Below are positions 1 to 7,454 of a stretch of DNA of 64,000 nt, piece after piece. Numbering within the stretch: the stretch's first letter is position 1; every line of letters starts with the position of its first letter. Source of the DNA: Streptomyces cellulosae (GTDB lineage: Bacteria; Actinomycetota; Actinomycetes; Streptomycetales; Streptomycetaceae); contig BNBH01000003.1 in assembly GCA_014655195.1 (NCBI GenBank), positions 124,001 through 188,000 of the forward strand. Direction: 5' to 3'. Below the pieces are notes generated by a model. It was not told the DNA's origin, did not search any database, and saw nothing but the letters and a program-made list of their open reading frames with translations. The position numbers and the translations under genes are program-made.

Positions 1-279
1 CTGGAGATCCCGGTCATCGCGCTGTCCCAGCTGAACCGTGGTCCCGAGCAGCGCACGGACAAGAAGCCGATGGTCTCCGACCTGCGTGAATCGGGCTCCA
101 TCGAGCAGGACGCCGACATGGTCATCCTGCTGCACCGCGAGGACGCCTACGAGAAGGAGTCCCCGCGCGCCGGCGAGGCCGACCTGATCGTCGCCAAGCA
201 CCGCAACGGCCCGACGGCCACGATCACGGTCGCGTTCCAGGGTCACTACTCGCGCTTCGTGGACATGGCGCAGACCTGA
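1..279 (+). CDS. dnaB: Replicative DNA helicase DnaB, C-terminal end (5' truncated by window)
   Basis: The last 92 codons of the hexameric replicative helicase that unwinds DNA at the fork. The reading frame is open from the first base, so the gene starts outside the window. Visible are the ALSQLNRGPE segment (the glutamine-containing motif of the RecA-like ATPase), the SIEQDADMVILLHR block and the AKHRNGPT stretch with the conserved basic residues near the C terminus. These are hallmark DnaB sequences. The stop at 277-279 is followed by 55 bp before the next gene, which is probably separately transcribed. Its presence, with the ParB sites, argues for an origin-proximal location. Confidence 0.95.
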   Translation: MEIPVIALSQLNRGPEQRTDKKPMVSDLRESGSIEQDADMVILLHREDAYEKESPRAGEADLIVAKHRNGPTATITVAFQGHYSRFVDMAQT

Positions 280-334
280 GGCGTCCCGCCACCTGCTGGG
301 CGCGTCGGCCTGGCTCACCTGCTGAACTGGTGGC

Positions 335-1729
335 ATGACGTCACCTCAGGAAGAACTGCTGCCCGGTACCCGGCGGGCGTTGCTGCACCGGATCGCCGTC
401 GCGCAGAGGGAAGGGCGGGCTCCGTCGCTCGTCGCGGCTGTCGTGCGGGGCGGGAGGACCGTGTGGAGCGGGTCCAGGAGCTCGGTGGAGGGGGAGGTCC
501 CGGACGGCGACGTCCAGTACCGGATCGGGTCGATCACCAAGACCTTCACCGCCGTCCTGGTGATGCGGCTGCGCGACGAGGGGCTGCTCGACCTCGCCGA
601 CCCGCTGGAGAAGCACCTGCCCGGCACCGGCGTGGGCGAGGTGACCGTTGTCGATCTGCTCGCGCACCGTGCCGGGCTGGCCGCTGAGACGCCCGGCCCC
701 TGGTGGGAGCGGACCCCCGGATCCCTGCGTCCCGGACTCGCCGACATCCTGGGGGAGCGTCCCTTCGTCCATCCCGTGGGCCGGCGCTTCCACTACTCCA
801 ACCCCGGCTACGCGCTCCTCGGCGCCCTGGTCGAGGAGCTGCGCGGGGCGCCGTGGCCGGACGTCCTGCGGCGCGAGGTGCTCGAACCTCTGGGACTGCG
901 CCGCACGACCGTGGAGCCCGTGGCGCCGCACGCGGGCGGCTGGGCCGTGCATCCGTGGGCCGACGTGATGCAGCCCGAGCCGTTGGAGAACCTGGGCGTG
1001 ATGGCTCCCGCCGGGCAGCTGTGGTCCACCACCGGGGACCTGGCGCGCTTCGCGGCCTTCCTGGCGGCGGGGGACGAGCGGGTGCTGAGCGCCGAGTCGG
1101 TCCGGGAGATGCGGACACCGGCGGCGCCGGCCGAGGCGGCGGACGTGAACGACGGGTACGCGTACGGCCTGGGGCTCGAGCTGCGCCATCAGGCAGGGAG
1201 GGCGCTCGTCGGGCACACCGGCTCGCTCCCGGGGTTCCTGGCCTGCCTGACCATGGGCCTCGCAGACGACGTCAGCGCGGTGGTCCTCGCCAACTGCACC
1301 TCCGGACCCGCGCCGTTCACCGTCGCCGCGGACCTGGTGCGGATCGTCGCGGAGGCGGAGCCGCGTATCCCCGCGCCGTGGCGGCCGCTCCGGCAGGTCC
1401 AGGAGGAGGAATCCGCCGTGCTCGACCTCGTGGGCCAGTGGTACTGGGGGACCTACGCCTTCGGGCTGCGGCTGTCGGCCGACGGGGTGCTCGCGCTGGA
1501 GCCGCTCTCCGGGAAGGGGCGGCGCTCACGCTTCCGGGCGGACGGTGACGGCGGCTGGGTGGGGCTCGAGGGCTACTACGCGGGGGAGGTGCTGAAGCCC
1601 GTACGGCGCCCGGACGGCACGGTCAGCCACCTCGACCTCGGCTCGTTCGTGTTCACCCGGCAGCCGTACGAGGAGGGCGCCCCGGTGCCCGGTGGCGTGG
1701 ACGCGGAGGGGTGGCGGGGCCTGCAGTAG
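335..1729 (+). CDS. Serine hydrolase of the beta-lactamase class C / EstB family
   Basis: 464 residues with the three active-site motifs of penicillin-recognising serine hydrolases in order: S-x-x-K as SITK (residues 66-69), Y-x-N as YSN (154-156) and H-T-G (294-296). The core fold covers roughly residues 15-345; the remaining ~110 residues form a C-terminal extension typical of the esterase/D-aminopeptidase-like branch. There is no signal peptide, so a cytoplasmic esterase or peptidase role is more likely than beta-lactam resistance. The substrate cannot be read from sequence. It converges on the next gene, with a parS palindrome between the two stops. Confidence 0.85.
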   Translation: MTSPQEELLPGTRRALLHRIAVAQREGRAPSLVAAVVRGGRTVWSGSRSSVEGEVPDGDVQYRIGSITKTFTAVLVMRLRDEGLLDLADPLEKHLPGTGVGEVTVVDLLAHRAGLAAETPGPWWERTPGSLRPGLADILGERPFVHPVGRRFHYSNPGYALLGALVEELRGAPWPDVLRREVLEPLGLRRTTVEPVAPHAGGWAVHPWADVMQPEPLENLGVMAPAGQLWSTTGDLARFAAFLAAGDERVLSAESVREMRTPAAPAEAADVNDGYAYGLGLELRHQAGRALVGHTGSLPGFLACLTMGLADDVSAVVLANCTSGPAPFTVAADLVRIVAEAEPRIPAPWRPLRQVQEEESAVLDLVGQWYWGTYAFGLRLSADGVLALEPLSGKGRRSRFRADGDGGWVGLEGYYAGEVLKPVRRPDGTVSHLDLGSFVFTRQPYEEGAPVPGGVDAEGWRGLQ

Positions 1730-1760
1730 GTCCGACGGGGCGCGACACCGACGTACGCAG

Positions 1761-1792
1761 AGCGGCCGTGTTTCACGTGAAACACGGCCGCT
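1761..1792. repeat. 32-bp perfect palindrome centred on a parS site, between convergent genes
   Basis: The 14-bp ParB site occupies 1770-1783, and the symmetry extends nine more bases on each side, giving a perfect 32-bp inverted repeat. It lies between the ends of the hydrolase gene (1729) and the GNAT gene (1796). As RNA the 16-bp arms could fold into a loop-less or tight hairpin, so it may serve both as a ParB site and as a shared terminator. The dual role is inference. Confidence 0.75.
1770..1783. other. parS: parS (ParB-binding centromere site), exact consensus
   Basis: Exact GTTTCACGTGAAAC, the consensus of streptomycete ParB sites that cluster near oriC and nucleate the segregation complex during sporulation. 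Intergenic, inside a longer palindrome. Confidence 0.9.
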
Positions 1793-1795
1793 TCC

Positions 1796-2248
1796 TCACA
1801 ACGCCAGCTTGAAGCCCACGTGCGACGCCGTGAAACCGAGCCGCTCGTAGAAGCGGTGGGCGTCGGTGCGGGTGTTGTCCGAGGTCAGCTGGACCAGTTG
1901 GCAGCCCTCGCGGTGAGAGGTGTCGATCGCCCACTCGATCATCCGGGTGCCCAGACCGCCGCCGCGTTCGTCCGCGTGGATGCGTACGCCCTCGATGACC
2001 GACCGCGTGGCGCCGCGCCGGGACAGTCCCGGAATGATCGTGAGCTGAAGCGTCCCGACGACGCGTCCTTCCCGGACGGCGACGACAAGGTGCTGGTTCG
2101 GGTCGGCGCGCAGCCGTTCCAGCGCGGTCAGGTAGGGCGCGAGGTCCTCCGGTGACTCGCGCTGCGCACCCAGCGGGTCGTCCGCGAGCAGGGCGACGAT
2201 CGCCGGGACGTCGTCGGCGGTCGCGGGCCGTATCTCGAAATCTCCCAT
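1796..2248 (-). CDS. GNAT family N-acetyltransferase
   Basis: 150 residues, a single GNAT domain. It begins FEIRPATADDVPAI, a typical beta-1/alpha-1 opening. The acetyl-CoA-binding segment RGGGLGTRMIEWAI (around residue 100) matches the Q/R-x-x-G-x-G/A loop, and HRFYERLGF is the usual C-terminal beta-6 motif. The ATG at 2248 is chosen over one three codons upstream because AGGGTG lies five bases before it. It starts 10 bp after the MarR gene stop on the same strand, so the two are probably cotranscribed. The acceptor substrate is unknown. Confidence 0.85.
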   Translation of the reverse strand: MGDFEIRPATADDVPAIVALLADDPLGAQRESPEDLAPYLTALERLRADPNQHLVVAVREGRVVGTLQLTIIPGLSRRGATRSVIEGVRIHADERGGGLGTRMIEWAIDTSHREGCQLVQLTSDNTRTDAHRFYERLGFTASHVGFKLAL

Positions 2249-2258
2249 GCCGCGCACC

Positions 2259-2723
2259 CTATGCGGGCACAGGCGCCTTCAGTGTCTCCACGACGCGGAC
2301 CAGCGGGGCGAGGTCGGGGTTCTTCGCCGCCTCGTCGAGCGCCTCGCGCAGCGCGGTGTCGTTGGTGGGCCGCGCCTCCTCCAGCAGCTTGAGGCCGGCC
2401 TCGGTGACGTCGGTGTAGATGCCTCGCCGGTCGGTGGGGCAGAGGTAGCGCTCCAGCAGACCGCGGTCCTCGAGCCGGGTGACCAGCCGGGTGGTGGCGC
2501 TCTGGCTGAGTACGACCGCGTCGGCGACCTGCTTCATCTGCAGATGTCCACCCTCACCGGAGTGCTGCCGGCTCAACACGTCGAGCAGCGAGTACTCCCG
2601 CACGCTCAGATCGTGCTTGGCCTGCAGGGCGCGCTCGATGTGCGCCTCGATCCTCCCGTGCAGCAGCGAGAGAGCGCACCAGCCCTGGGTGAGGGCGGTG
2701 AGTGCGGGATCCGTGGCTGTCAT
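2259..2723 (-). CDS. MarR family transcriptional regulator
   Basis: 154 residues with a MarR winged helix: the recognition-helix region LSQSATTRLVTRLEDRGLLER and the wing DRRGIYTDVTEAG (residues ~75-110), flanked by dimerisation helices. The ATG at 2723 is preceded by GGAGGAC at good spacing; longer forms lack this. It is divergent from an MFS exporter, the classic arrangement in which a MarR protein represses both itself and the pump until a small phenolic or drug-like ligand binds. The intergenic direct repeats at 2774-2802 are the likely operator. Confidence 0.9.
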   Translation of the reverse strand: MTATDPALTALTQGWCALSLLHGRIEAHIERALQAKHDLSVREYSLLDVLSRQHSGEGGHLQMKQVADAVVLSQSATTRLVTRLEDRGLLERYLCPTDRRGIYTDVTEAGLKLLEEARPTNDTALREALDEAAKNPDLAPLVRVVETLKAPVPA

Positions 2724-2773
2724 GGGGTGGTCCTCCGTCCAGCAGGGTCTGACACCAGGGTAGAGCACGAACG

Positions 2774-2802
2774 AAATATCCCGCGCTTGCAAATATCCCG
2801 CG
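2774..2802. promoter_or_regulatory. Direct repeats in the marR/MFS divergent promoter, candidate MarR operator
   Basis: Two exact 12-bp copies of AAATATCCCGCG at 2774-2785 and 2791-2802, 17 bp apart, in the otherwise GC-rich 140-bp gap between divergent genes. The second copy is also bracketed by TTGCA and TGCAA (2787-2809), giving an imperfect dyad of the kind MarR proteins bind. The AT-rich bases may also be part of the promoters. The operator role is inferred. Confidence 0.5.
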
Positions 2803-2863
2803 TCTGCAATTATTGTCGAGTCTCGTTAAGTGCTCCCGCAATCTCCGGAAGGTCTGTTCCCTC

Positions 2864-4072
2864 ATGCCTCTCGCGCTTCTGGCCCTCGCGATCGGGGCCT
2901 TCGGGATCGGCACCACCGAATTCGTGATCATGGGCTTGCTGCCCGAGGTCGCGGGCGACTTCGGTGTCTCCATCCCCACCGCCGGTTACCTCGTGACCGG
3001 CTACGCCCTGGGTGTCATGTTCGGCGCCCCCCTGATGACCGTGCTCGGCACCAAGATCTCCCGTAAGCGCATGCTGATGCTGCTGATGGGCCTCTTCGTC
3101 GTCGGGAACCTGCTGTCGGCGCTGGCCCCCACCTTCGGCCTCATGCTGACCGGACGGGTGGTCGCCTCCCTGGCCCACGGCGCCTTCTTCGGCATCGGTT
3201 CCGTGGTCGCCGCCGACCTGGTCGCCCCCGACAAGCGGGCCGGCGCCATCTCGCTGATGTTCACCGGCCTCACCGTCGCCAACGTCGTCGGTGTGCCGCT
3301 GGGCACCCTGGTCGGCCAGTCCCTGGGCTGGCGCGTCACCTTCGGCATCGTCGCCGCGCTCGGCGTGGTCGGCCTGCTGGGCGTCGCCAAGCTGGTGCCC
3401 GACATGCCCAAGCCCGAGGGCGTGCGGCTGCGCCACGAGCTGGCCGCGCTGAAGAACGTGCAGGTCCTGCTCGCCATGGCGATGACCGTGCTCGGCTTCG
3501 GCGGCGTCTTCGCGGCGATCACCTACATCGCGCCGATGATGACGCACGTCGCGGGCTTCGCCGACGGCTCCGTCACCTGGCTGCTGGTGCTGTTCGGCCT
3601 CGGCATGGTCGGCGGCAACCTCGTCGGCGGCAAGTACGCCGACCGCGCCCTGATGCCGATGCTGTACGTGTCCCTCGGTGCCCTCGCCGCCGTCCTGGCG
3701 CTGTTCACCCTGACCGCCCACAACAAGATCGCCGCGGCCGTCACCATCGCCCTCGTCGGCGCGCTCGGCTTCGCCACCGTCCCGCCGCTGCAGAAGCGAG
3801 TCCTGGACCACGCGCACGGCGCGCCCACCCTGGCCTCGGCACTCAACATCGGCGCCTTCAACCTGGGCAACGCGCTGTCCGCCTGGCTCGGCGGCCTCGT
3901 GATCGCCGCCGGACTCGGCTACACCGCCCCCAACTGGGTCGGCGCCGTCCTCGCCGCGGCCGCCCTGGCGCTCGCCGTCCTCTCGGCCGGCCTCGAGCGC
4001 CGTGAGCGGGCGGCCGGCGCCCCGGTCGCCGGCACGGTCCCCGCGGAGCACCCGACCGTCGTCATGCACTGA
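2864..4072 (+). CDS. MFS transporter, DHA1 (drug:H+ antiporter) family
   Basis: 402 residues, about 12 transmembrane segments. GTTEFVIMGLLPEVA (residues 16-30) is the signature of the AraJ/YdhP/Cmr-like DHA1 branch, and GTKISRKR (62-69) is the loop 2-3 motif A. The ATG at 2864 begins directly at the first membrane helix; longer starts would add a charged leader. Likely a proton-driven exporter of small hydrophobic compounds or sugars; the substrate cannot be inferred. It is divergent from its presumed MarR repressor and followed 104 bp later by a GlcG/HbpS-like gene on the same strand. Confidence 0.9.
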   Translation: MPLALLALAIGAFGIGTTEFVIMGLLPEVAGDFGVSIPTAGYLVTGYALGVMFGAPLMTVLGTKISRKRMLMLLMGLFVVGNLLSALAPTFGLMLTGRVVASLAHGAFFGIGSVVAADLVAPDKRAGAISLMFTGLTVANVVGVPLGTLVGQSLGWRVTFGIVAALGVVGLLGVAKLVPDMPKPEGVRLRHELAALKNVQVLLAMAMTVLGFGGVFAAITYIAPMMTHVAGFADGSVTWLLVLFGLGMVGGNLVGGKYADRALMPMLYVSLGALAAVLALFTLTAHNKIAAAVTIALVGALGFATVPPLQKRVLDHAHGAPTLASALNIGAFNLGNALSAWLGGLVIAAGLGYTAPNWVGAVLAAAALALAVLSAGLERRERAAGAPVAGTVPAEHPTVVMH

Positions 4073-4176
4073 CCCCCGGCGCCTCCGGGCGCGGGGCCAG
4101 GGCCGTCCCCGCGCCCGCCGATCCCCCTTCCGTCCGTCACGTCGGACACCGCACGAACCGCAAGGAGAACCACCTC

Positions 4177-4596
4177 ATGACCACCACCGCCGTCGCCCCG
4201 CTGACCACCGCGGACGCCGAAGCCCTCGTCACCGCCGCCGTCGAGGCCGCCGAGAAGGCCGGTGTCACCGTCAGCGTCACCGTCCTCGACGCGGGCGGGC
4301 ACCTGCTCGCCTTCCGCCGGGACGACCGGGCCGTGCTGATCTCCGGTGAGACCAGCACGCGCAAGGCCTACACCGCTCTGCAGCTGAACACGCCCACCGC
4401 CGACCTGGTGGACGCCGTGCAGCCCGGCGGCCTCTTCCACACCCTGCCCACCGCCCTCGACCGGCCGCTGCTCTTCATCGCGGGCGGCGTGCCCGTACGG
4501 CGTGACGGCCGGCTCATCGGCGCCGTCGGCGTCGGCGGCGGCGCCCCGGAACAGGACCACGGCTTCGCCACCGCCGCCGTGGAGTCCCTCGCCTGA
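4177..4596 (+). CDS. GlcG/HbpS-family protein
   Basis: 139 residues matching the GlcG/HbpS fold: the opening LTTADAEALVTAAVEAAEKAG, the strand VTVLDAGGHLLAFRRDD, and the glycine-rich IAGGVPVRRDGRLIGAVGVGGG followed by PEQDHGFATAAVE. Family members include the secreted haem-binding HbpS of Streptomyces and glycolate-operon GlcG proteins. There is no signal peptide here, so this is an intracellular member. An RBS (AAGGAG) precedes the ATG. It probably shares a transcript with the upstream exporter. Ligand unknown. Confidence 0.8.
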   Translation: MTTTAVAPLTTADAEALVTAAVEAAEKAGVTVSVTVLDAGGHLLAFRRDDRAVLISGETSTRKAYTALQLNTPTADLVDAVQPGGLFHTLPTALDRPLLFIAGGVPVRRDGRLIGAVGVGGGAPEQDHGFATAAVESLA

Positions 4597-4660
4597 CGGC
4601 GCACGGGCCGCCAACCCCGTACGACGTGGCACAGCGCGCCTGTACGGCGCACCGCACAGT

Positions 4661-4695
4661 GACGCCGGTCCCGCAGCACACGCGGGACCGGCGTC
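4661..4695. terminator. Bidirectional hairpin terminator
   Basis: A perfect 14-bp inverted repeat, GACGCCGGTCCCGC and its complement, with a 7-nt loop, between convergent genes ending at 4596 and 4713. There is no U-tract, as is usual for streptomycete terminators. Confidence 0.75.
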
Positions 4696-4712
4696 GCCGT
4701 TCGTGCACACCG

Positions 4713-5576
4713 TCAGGCGGCCGCTACCGTCACCGGGGCGAACCGCCTGCTCCAGTCCCCCGGCAGCTCCGTGATCCCGTGCGTCATGACGGCGTTGAAC
4801 GCGACCGGTTCGAGGCCGTGTTCCTTCACCCAGTCGAGCAGCTCACGGTGCCGGACGTCGATGTCGGTGCGCAGCGGCCGGTTGGTGTGGGCGGCCAGAG
4901 AAGCGATGAGTGCCTGGGCGGTCGCGGTGTCCCGGGCGATCAGCGGGCCCACGACATGGGTGTCCATGTTGGGCCAGGCGGCGGCGTAGCCGATGATCCG
5001 TCCGTCCTCCTCGGCCACCCGGAGCTGGTCCGCGAAGGCGGGCAGGCGGGTCACGATGTGGGTCCGGTCGGTGCCGAAGGCCTCCTCGTCGAGCCGCAGG
5101 ATCGCCGGAAGGTCGTCGGCGGTGGCCGTGCGGGTCAGGACGTCCGGCCGGCCGGACGGGACGAAGCGGCCGCGCACCGTCTCGGCCTGCCCGGTGGCCT
5201 TGAAACCGAGCTCCTCGTACAGCGGCCGGCCCAGAGGCGTGGCGTGCAGGGTGAGGGGAGTGATGCCCGCCTCCTCGACGACATGGCGCATCAGCCGGCG
5301 TCCGAGGCCCTGACGCGAGTGGCGCTCCGCGACGAGCACCATGCCCACGGCCGCCAGGGAGGGCCGCTCGCGGGGCCCGTACTCGGTGACGACGCAGGCG
5401 GCTGCCAGACCGCCGTCAGGGGCGTCGACGCCGTGGCCGCGTCCGGCCGCGAGCAGGAGTCCCCACTTGTGCTCCTCCCGGGGCCACCCCCGGTCCTCGG
5501 ACAGGTCGGCGCAGGCGGTGAGATCGCGGAGCGTCAGACGACGGATGGGCAGGGAGTCGAGAGAAGGTGTCGGCAC
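4713..5576 (-). CDS. GNAT family N-acetyltransferase with C-terminal Acetyltransf_18-like domain
   Basis: 287 residues. The N-terminal GNAT domain runs to about residue 140, with VGMVLVAERHSRQGLGRRLM as the acetyl-CoA loop and RPLYEELGF as the closing motif. A second, divergent GNAT-like half follows (LTRTATADDLPAILRLDEEAFG...), the arrangement seen in YitH-like proteins. Its partner substrate is unknown. It converges on the HbpS-like gene and is separated from it by a strong hairpin. Confidence 0.85.
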   Translation of the reverse strand: MPTPSLDSLPIRRLTLRDLTACADLSEDRGWPREEHKWGLLLAAGRGHGVDAPDGGLAAACVVTEYGPRERPSLAAVGMVLVAERHSRQGLGRRLMRHVVEEAGITPLTLHATPLGRPLYEELGFKATGQAETVRGRFVPSGRPDVLTRTATADDLPAILRLDEEAFGTDRTHIVTRLPAFADQLRVAEEDGRIIGYAAAWPNMDTHVVGPLIARDTATAQALIASLAAHTNRPLRTDIDVRHRELLDWVKEHGLEPVAFNAVMTHGITELPGDWSRRFAPVTVAAA

Positions 5577-5663
5577 GCAGTCAGGCTGTCCGACCGGAGC
5601 CTTCGGCGTCCACCTGTTTCCGCAGATGCATACGTGCTTTTGGCCATCCCGTCCAGGCCGGGA

Positions 5664-6146
5664 TCAGCCCAGGTCGGAGGCGTGCAGCGCACGCACGCCC
5701 TCGATGTTGCCGTCGAGGTAGTGCCGCAGGGACAGCGGTACGAGGTGGACGGAGGCGATGCCGACCCGGGTGAAGGGCACGCGCACGATCTCGTACTCGC
5801 CGGCGGGTTCCTCGACCTCCGGGCCGTGCCGCAGGGACGGGTCCATGGACTCCAGACGGCAGACGAAGAAGTGCTGCACCTTCACGCCGGTGGAGCTCTC
5901 GTCCTCGCCGATGTGCTCCACGGTGTCCACGAAGCACGGCACCACATCCGTGATCTTGGCGCCGAGCTCCTCGTACACCTCGCGGTGCAGGGCGTGGACG
6001 ACGGTCGGGTCCTCCGGCTCGACCCCGCCGCCGGGGGTGACCCAGTACGGGTCCACACCAGGTTTGGTGCGCTTGATCAGGATCAGGTGATCGCCGTCCA
6101 GCAGAACGGCTCGGGCGGTGCGCTTGACCACGGGTCGGACGGTCAT
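5664..6146 (-). CDS. Nudix domain protein
   Basis: 160 residues. The Nudix region is WVTPGGGVEP...HREVYEELGA (residues ~35-60): the REVYEELG half that carries the metal-binding glutamates is intact, but the spacing between the glycines and REV is one residue longer than the canonical box, so the first box glutamate is displaced. It probably hydrolyses a nucleoside-diphosphate-linked substrate. The ATG at 6146 (MTVRPVVKR) is preferred; an in-frame upstream extension would be translated from the tandem repeat and the parS site. parS lies 22 bp upstream. Confidence 0.8.
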   Translation of the reverse strand: MTVRPVVKRTARAVLLDGDHLILIKRTKPGVDPYWVTPGGGVEPEDPTVVHALHREVYEELGAKITDVVPCFVDTVEHIGEDESSTGVKVQHFFVCRLESMDPSLRHGPEVEEPAGEYEIVRVPFTRVGIASVHLVPLSLRHYLDGNIEGVRALHASDLG

Positions 6147-6167
6147 GGGGGGAATGTGGCCCAGCTG

Positions 6168-6181
6168 GTTCCACGTGAAAC
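6168..6181. other. parS: parS-like site, one base off consensus
   Basis: GTTCCACGTGAAAC, matching the ParB consensus at 13 of 14 positions, upstream of the Nudix gene start. The same single change (C at position 4) occurs in the site inside the thiC leader. Confidence 0.75.
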
Positions 6182-6233
6182 ATCGCCGGACGCCCTTGCT
6201 CCGGCCGCCGGGACACCGGGCCGACGGCACCCC

Positions 6234-6331
6234 GTCAGCACCGGTCGGCGGCACCCCCGTCAGACCGGTGGGCGGTACCCCCGTCAGACCGGTCGGCGGT
6301 ACCCCCGTCAGCACCGGTCGGCGGCATCTTC
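6234..6331. repeat. Tandem repeat, four 24-25 bp units
   Basis: Units begin at 6234, 6259, 6283 and 6307 and follow GTCAG(C)ACCGGTCGGCGG; the two outer units carry one extra base. The array lies between the Nudix gene start and the LysR gene stop and ends directly at the LysR stop codon. Each unit contains ACCGGT, a small palindrome. It may be a slippage-prone spacer or a multi-hairpin terminator. Confidence 0.8.
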
Positions 6332-6332
6332 G

Positions 6333-7238
6333 TCAGCTCCAGCCGACGGCCGCCCGCTCCAGCCACTCATGGGCCCGTGCGATGTGCGGCATCGCCAGCG
6401 TGCCGGTACGGACGGCGAGGAAGTAGGTGCGCAGCGGAGGCACCGTCGGTTCGTGCAGGGCCACCACCTCGCCGCGTTCCAGCGCGCCCGCGCACAGATA
6501 GCGCGGCAGCACGGCGAGACCCGCCCCGGCCGTAGCGCACGCCAGCACGGCGCGCAGGTCCGGGACGATCACCGTCCCCGGACAGACCGGACGGGAGTCG
6601 AACACGGAGGCCCAGTAGCGGGCGACGAAGGGCAGCGACTCGTGCACCTCCACGACCGGGACCCGTTCGAGGGCGCCCGGACCGGACCGGCGCAGCGTCC
6701 CGGTGCCGATCCGCTCGGCCCACCGCGGGGCGGCGACCAGGACGTGCTCCTCGTCGCAGAGCGCGGTCGCCGAGAGCAGCGCGCCGCGCGGGCGGACGGT
6801 GCTGATGGCCAGGTCCTGGTGGCCGGCGGCGAGCCCTTCGAGGACCTCGTCGGCGGTGCCGAAGGAGGCGCGGAGCGCGAAGCCCTGGCCGTCCTCGCCG
6901 GTCAGCTCCGTGAGCGCGGGCAGCGCCCGCTCGGCGGTGAACTCGGGAGGCCCGGCGAGATGCAGGGTGCGTAAGGAGGAGTCCTCCTCCAGCCCGGATT
7001 CGGCTATCTTCACCAGCGCGTCCAGGTGGGGCGCCGCCTTGTGGGCGAGCTCGTCGCCGATCGTCGTCGGCGTCACCCCGCGCGCCTGCCGCAGGAACAG
7101 GGGCCGTCCGACCTGCCGCTCCAGGGTTCTGATCTGCGAGGTGACGGCCGGCTGCGAGAGGCCCAGCAGGGCGGCCGCGCGCGTGAAGGAACCGGCCCGG
7201 TGCACGGTCACGAAGGTCCGGAGCAAGGCCAGATCCAC
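6333..7238 (-). CDS. LysR family transcriptional regulator (ArgP/IciA-like)
   Basis: 301 residues. The N-terminal helix-turn-helix reads LLRTFVTVHRAGSFTRAAALLGLSQPAVTSQIRTLE, and the periplasmic-binding-like effector domain fills the rest. The GTG at 7238 is chosen because GAGGGAGGGG precedes it at 8 bp; the upstream extension lacks an RBS. The AT-rich stretch around 7287-7330 is the probable promoter and operator. Target genes are unknown. Its neighbour on the same strand is a trans-sulfuration enzyme, but the terminator between them argues against cotranscription. Confidence 0.88.
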   Translation of the reverse strand: MDLALLRTFVTVHRAGSFTRAAALLGLSQPAVTSQIRTLERQVGRPLFLRQARGVTPTTIGDELAHKAAPHLDALVKIAESGLEEDSSLRTLHLAGPPEFTAERALPALTELTGEDGQGFALRASFGTADEVLEGLAAGHQDLAISTVRPRGALLSATALCDEEHVLVAAPRWAERIGTGTLRRSGPGALERVPVVEVHESLPFVARYWASVFDSRPVCPGTVIVPDLRAVLACATAGAGLAVLPRYLCAGALERGEVVALHEPTVPPLRTYFLAVRTGTLAMPHIARAHEWLERAAVGWS

Positions 7239-7383
7239 GGCACGCACCCCTCCCTCGTCGGCCCGCCGCAGACCGGACGGAGCCAACTATAAATTTGTCG
7301 ATAGGTCGCTGTCGCTACTGTGATTGGACACTGACACTGAGTCAACTAGCCTGAGTCGCGCGGTTCTTCGCACGCGGAACCGA

Positions 7384-7422
7384 GGACGGTCCGAGCCACG
7401 AGGGGGGAGGCTCGGACCGTCC
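7384..7422. terminator. Hairpin terminator
   Basis: A perfect 14-bp inverted repeat (GGACGGTCCGAGCC and its complement) with an 11-nt loop, just beyond the stop codon of the trans-sulfuration enzyme gene that reads leftward. Confidence 0.75.
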
Positions 7423-7454
7423 GCAGGGGGTGTCGTCCGTCAGATGTGCGCAGG

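Noticed and set aside
335-1729. True antibiotic-resistance beta-lactamase
   Set aside because: Motifs fit the broad class C fold, but there is no signal peptide and there is a long C-terminal extension, so an esterase/peptidase-like role is more likely.
6147-6314. N-terminal extension of the Nudix protein with TGVPPTGL repeats
   Set aside because: It would be translated from the tandem repeat and parS; there is no RBS and the family starts at MTVRPVVKR.
6234-6331. Tandem repeat read as a CRISPR array
   Set aside because: Units are directly adjacent with no spacers, and no cas gene is present.
4626-6974. 782-codon open frame on the plus strand
   Set aside because: It runs antisense to four recognisable genes (GNAT, Nudix, repeat region, LysR) and has no motif or RBS.
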